NCBI GenBank assembly: GCA_013360825.1 | Contig: JABWAY010000144.1 | Span: forward strand, 1 to 9,887 | Direction of reading: 5' to 3' | From: Candidatus Brocadiia bacterium | Lineage (GTDB): Bacteria; Planctomycetota; MHYJ01; WSZJ01 | Length of the DNA: 9,887 nucleotides | Part shown: positions 8,201 through 9,887 of the stretch, in pieces | Position numbering within the stretch: position 1 is the stretch's first letter | Layout of the letters: the number at the start of each line of letters is the position of its first letter | The notes under the pieces: model-generated | Databases searched by the model: none | Told to the model about the DNA's origin: nothing | What the model saw: only the letters and a program-made list of their open reading frames with translations | Translations under genes and position numbers: made by a program

Positions 8201-8710
8201 GAAACTGTCCTTCCCGAAGATGTCCCGGTACTCGGCGCAGACCTTCAGCGCCATCTCCTCCTGCCCCGCCCGGACCAGCGTGCTCGACTCGCTGTTCGGG
8301 CACCCGCTGAACCCGATCAGCCCCTCCGCGTGCGCCGCCAGCGTCTCCTTGTCGATCCGCGGCTTGTAGTAGAACCCCTTCTGGTACGCGAGGCTCGACA
8401 GCTTGACCAGGTTCTGCCACCCCTTCTGGTTCCTCACCAGCATCGTCAGGTGGTACGACGCCTTGTCGTTCCGCTTCTCGCGCTCCGTCATCTTCCCCGG
8501 CGCGACGTACGCCTCGTACCCCAGAATCGGCTTCACGCCCGCCGCCGCGGCACGCTTCGTGAACTCCACCGCGCCGAAGACGTTCCCGTGGTCGGTCAGC
8601 GCGATCGCGGTCTGCCCCGCGGCCTTCGCCGCATGCACCAGGTCGTCGATGCGCGCGAGACCGTCCAGAAGCGAATAGGTGGAGTGGCAATGAAGGTGCG
8701 CGAATGCCAT
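5213..8710 (-). CDS. dnaE: DNA polymerase III subunit alpha (replicative)
   Basis: 1165 aa, normal DnaE1 length; the catalytic subunit of the chromosomal replicase. An N-terminal PHP domain starts AHLHCHSTYSLLDG. Nine likely metal ligands are all present: H7, H9, D16, H41, E66, H87, C137, D205, H207. The palm has GPGRGSAAGSLVSYALGIT (354-371) and PDIDVD (395-400) with catalytic D398 and D400; the third Asp is D555 in KMDFLGL. Other DnaE marks are STHAAGVVIS (511-520), ALFRPGPLQSG (632-642) and GYGFNKSHSAAYA (743-755). QGGLF (910-914; bases 5969-5983) fits the internal beta-clamp-binding motif. An OB fold spans ~978-1045, followed by a C-terminal tau-binding-type region. The start ATG at 8710 is fixed by the PHP motif; the frame stays open to 9214 but that part is arginine-rich, non-coding-like sequence. 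No Shine-Dalgarno site: CCTCC directly precedes the ATG. First gene of the probable dnaE-nnrE-glycosyltransferase-barrel unit. DnaE1 is favoured over the error-prone DnaE2 by the complete PHP site and the clamp motif. Confidence 0.99.
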   Translation of the reverse strand: MAFAHLHCHSTYSLLDGLARIDDLVHAAKAAGQTAIALTDHGNVFGAVEFTKRAAAAGVKPILGYEAYVAPGKMTEREKRNDKASYHLTMLVRNQKGWQNLVKLSSLAYQKGFYYKPRIDKETLAAHAEGLIGFSGCPNSESSTLVRAGQEEMALKVCAEYRDIFGKDSFFLEIQDHGMDFERQIAASMAKFSGKLGVPLVATNDVHYVRREDAQAQDVLICIGTNRTVNDEGRMRMNTDALYLRTEAEMRDLFRDYPGAVDITGEIASRCGVEFDFKSRHLPKFPIPEGHTPASYLRHLCGEGIRRRYPEVTEAIRQRLDFEIQTIDSMGFPGYFLIVWDFIHYAKTHGIPVGPGRGSAAGSLVSYALGITELDPLKYDLLFERFLNPGRNELPDIDVDLCQAGRERVLEYVRRKYGEDHVCQIITFGTLGAKAAVRDVGRALAMPLQEVDRIAKKIPTRDPQASNPVHVRLARALEMEPELKKEYQSDPRVKELFDISMKLEGVTRHASTHAAGVVISDKPITERIPIFSQNGVDSSAFSMDAVGELGMLKMDFLGLQTLTVMDKCVKLIERVHGVRVDLTALPLDDAKTYALLQEGRTRGVFQLESSGMTELVIRLKPDSFDDIIALLALFRPGPLQSGMVDQYVKCKHGEKITYLHPLLEPILKETYGVILYQEQVMRIANRLAGLSLPEADSLRKAMGKKKVEIMRKFQESFIEGCGTSGIPRPTAEAIWEQIVFFAGYGFNKSHSAAYAMVSWQTAWLKANYPVEMMAALMTCDRGNTDKVVEFRDECETLGIPVLPPDVNESELEMSVQDGRVRFGLGGIKGVGDRTVEAILAARAACGGRFKGLFQLCEHVDSKCLDRGTLEVMIRSGAFGSLGARRSQLLDVMERALRVGQQHQTDRRLGQGGLFGAVAAGQEPRLPETAELAEEELLKGEKETLGFYFSSHPLTKWRELVKAYSTCTVVAAAGIEDGTEVQIGGILTSVSPIVLKGGQNAGKKILRMKFRDFSGAMEATAFPKELEKFQDLLVEDRIVFLRGRVDRYRDEPGLRVSDVIPVENVREVCSQRVLIRLKDASDEHLERILATVTGAPGSCELFFEVTTGDGDRVTLATGSRFRFSPEPRIVARLEELAGPGGLVWRRRDMDGGPDPRKRWAPKSEAS

Positions 8711-9885
8711 GGAGGATTCCCGGGCGGAGGGGGGCGGAGACGGCGGTGCGCGTTCATCGTAGTGCCGTCGGATCGGCGGTTCAAAGGAATCCGCCCGGGA
8801 ATGCATCCGGACGCGGCGGGGGCGCGGACCGTCCGCTGTTTTCCCGCCGGCCGGTCGTTCACGGTCGCCGTCGTCGCCGCGCCGACGTCGATCCAGGCCG
8901 GCGACGTGAGGTACGCGCCCGCCGCGCCCACCACCGCGATCTCGTACGATTCGGCCTGCTCGACCGGGCTCCAGAGCACGTACAGCGTGTCGCGCGTCTC
9001 GATCTCGTCGAGGTCCTCGCCCGTGGCGCCGTGCGGCGGATCGACGTCCCAGACGAGCTCCGGCGCCGGGAGCACCTCGTGCCGGAGGCCATACACGTAT
9101 CCGTCGGCCACGCTGACGACGATATCGTCGTTCCCGTCGCCGTCGGTGTCGGTGAGGATCGGCGCGCCGACGGGCGCCTCGAAGGCCCGCGCCCACCGGA
9201 GGTCGCCCGTGCACGAATCGACGGCGTACAGGTATCCGTCAGTGGACCCGACGAGCGCCGTCGGGGCCGCGTCCGCGCCGGTCAGGTTCGCCGAGACGGT
9301 CACGTCACCGAGCTGGCCGAGCTGCGCGCCGGCGGCCGCGGCCTCGTCCTCGCTCGCGAATACCTCCCCGCCGGCGAGCACCCGCGTGATGCGCTCCCCC
9401 GGCGCGGCGCCCGATATCGTGGTGATGGCGATCCTGGACGGGAACGCGAGCGAGCCCTCGACGAGCTTCTTCACCGGGCCGCACTCGGCGAGCGCGCCAT
9501 ACGGATACGGGCGATCGTCCTCGCCTTGCCACAGCGTCGCGCCGAGATCGTGCGACAGGGTCCGCGCCGGGTACTGCCCTCCCTGGAGCGTCGCCTCCGG
9601 CGCGCCGTCGCCGGTGGTGTCGGCGAGGAGCGGCATGAAATAGGCGAGGAAGCCGCCGCTGTCCGCGATCACGCCGCCGGTCGGTCCGGAATAGACGCGC
9701 GCGGTGTTGACCGCGATGGCCACGTCGTCGGCGCCGTCCCCATCCCAGTCGGCCAGCGCGCCCGGCGACGTGCCGTGCAGCGGGGTGAGGCTCTGCTGCC
9801 AGAGCGGCTCGCCGGTCGCGCGGAGCGCGAGGACGCTCGTGGTCCCCGCGCTCGGCCCGATCATCGCCGCGAAATCGGGGGAGCC
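8596..9885 (-). CDS. Secreted FG-GAP/VCBS-type propeller protein with fibronectin-III-like end (5' end outside window; 3' end doubtful)
   Basis: The frame is open to the right edge, so the N-terminus and any signal peptide lie outside. It contains acidic calcium-binding-type loops of integrin-like/FG-GAP repeats: DWDGDGADD (9724-9750), DTTGDGAPE (9595-9621) and DTDGDGNDD (9124-9150). A PQQ-propeller-like motif, STDGYLYAVDSCTGDLRW, sits around residues 207-224 counted from the internal ATG at 9864. A fibronectin-III-like segment follows from about residue 269 (LVWDVDPPHG, TLYVLWSPVEQAESYEIAV). Such proteins are usually exported or surface-exposed and bind calcium; no enzymatic role is seen. 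After about 8850 codon choice relaxes, and the predicted dnaE promoter and inverted repeat lie inside the frame. The stop at 8596 lies 115 bp inside dnaE, in another frame. The native end was probably earlier, for example a TGA at 8781-8783 reached by a one-base shift. Coding identity down to about 8850 is well supported; the tail is not. Confidence 0.78.
   Translation of the reverse strand, partial: GSPDFAAMIGPSAGTTSVLALRATGEPLWQQSLTPLHGTSPGALADWDGDGADDVAIAVNTARVYSGPTGGVIADSGGFLAYFMPLLADTTGDGAPEATLQGGQYPARTLSHDLGATLWQGEDDRPYPYGALAECGPVKKLVEGSLAFPSRIAITTISGAAPGERITRVLAGGEVFASEDEAAAAGAQLGQLGDVTVSANLTGADAAPTALVGSTDGYLYAVDSCTGDLRWARAFEAPVGAPILTDTDGDGNDDIVVSVADGYVYGLRHEVLPAPELVWDVDPPHGATGEDLDEIETRDTLYVLWSPVEQAESYEIAVVGAAGAYLTSPAWIDVGAATTATVNDRPAGKQRTVRAPAASGCIPGRIPLNRRSDGTTMNAHRRLRPPPPGNPPWHSRTFIATPPIRFWTVSRASTTWCMRRRPRGRPRSR
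8716..8802. repeat. Perfect 13-bp inverted repeat bracketing the dnaE promoter
   Basis: ATTCCCGGGCGGA at 8716-8728 is the exact reverse complement of TCCGCCCGGGAAT at 8790-8802; the arms are 61 bp apart. One arm lies 5 bp upstream of the predicted -35 box and the other lies in the predicted leader, ending 5 bp before the dnaE start codon. Each arm contains the self-complementary core CCCGGG, so each could also be a partly palindromic protein-binding site. Possible roles are paired operators that allow looping, or a long stem if a transcript from upstream runs through. No T-run follows, so it is not an intrinsic terminator. Confidence 0.6.
8756..8784 (-). promoter_or_regulatory. Candidate sigma70-type promoter for dnaE
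   Basis: On the minus strand TTGAAC (8784-8779) and TACGAT (8761-8756) are separated by exactly 17 bp, matching the -35 and -10 consensus at 4 of 6 positions each. Transcription would start near 8749, giving a leader of about 40 nt before the dnaE ATG. It lies in the only stretch before dnaE with reduced G+C and relaxed codon use. It would drive the whole downstream unit. The call rests on spacing and partial matches only. Confidence 0.45.
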
Positions 9886-9887
9886 GT

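Noticed and set aside
8711..9214. A 168-residue N-terminal extension of dnaE in the same frame
   Set aside because: The extension is low-complexity Arg/Gly sequence that overlaps the well-supported FG-GAP frame. DnaE proteins begin almost exactly at the AHLHCHS PHP motif, which fits the ATG at 8710.
5462..9643. A 1393-codon open frame on the plus strand opposite dnaE and the FG-GAP gene
   Set aside because: It is the antisense shadow of dnaE: rich in His, Arg, Asp and Leu with no recognisable domain. Stops are rare in every frame of DNA this rich in G+C, and the opposite strand has unmistakable DnaE motifs.
1..9887. CRISPR arrays, tRNA/rRNA genes, transposases, toxin-antitoxin or defence genes
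   Set aside because: Reading both strands gave no regularly spaced repeats, no tRNA-like cloverleaf with a TTCRA-type arm, and no transposase, nuclease-defence or toxin motifs.

Overview
The window is G+C-rich (about two thirds by eye) and gene-dense. It looks like a chromosomal segment of a Gram-negative (diderm) bacterium: one product has a signal peptide, an Omp85-type outer-membrane barrel and a C-terminal phenylalanine. The mix of TolB-like propellers, a peptidase-MA-like metalloprotease, FG-GAP/fibronectin-III surface proteins and poor Shine-Dalgarno sites recalls poorly cultured high-GC lineages such as Eisenbacteria or Gemmatimonadota. That assignment is only an impression; nothing here fixes the taxon. 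No RNA gene, CRISPR array, insertion sequence or phage gene is visible.

Layout. The 3' end of a tetratricopeptide-repeat (TPR) gene runs rightward at 2-538. Everything else runs leftward. From right to left these are: the 3' part of a secreted FG-GAP/VCBS-type repeat protein entering from the right edge; dnaE (replicative DNA polymerase III alpha, 5213-8710); nnrE (NAD(P)H-hydrate epimerase, 4548-5207); a glycosyltransferase of the MGDG-synthase/UgtP type (3335-4486); and a large exported protein joining a HExxH metalloprotease domain, a six-repeat TolB-like propeller and an Omp85-like barrel (582-3335). The TPR gene and the barrel gene converge, with 43 bp between them.

dnaE, nnrE, the glycosyltransferase and the barrel protein are separated by 5 bp, 61 bp and an overlapping stop/start, so they probably form one transcription unit. 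A plausible sigma70-type promoter (8756-8784) lies upstream of dnaE. It is bracketed by a perfect 13-bp inverted repeat (8716-8728 and 8790-8802), the most distinctive non-coding structure here. The products mix DNA replication, cofactor repair, glycolipid synthesis and envelope proteolysis or assembly, so this is a co-transcribed group rather than a single pathway. The tightest link is between the glycosyltransferase and the outer-membrane protein.

I do not see a clear new multi-gene system. The points most worth checking are the protease-propeller-Omp85 fusion, the repeat-flanked dnaE promoter, and the anomalous 3' end of the FG-GAP gene, which runs 115 bp into dnaE and may be frameshifted.
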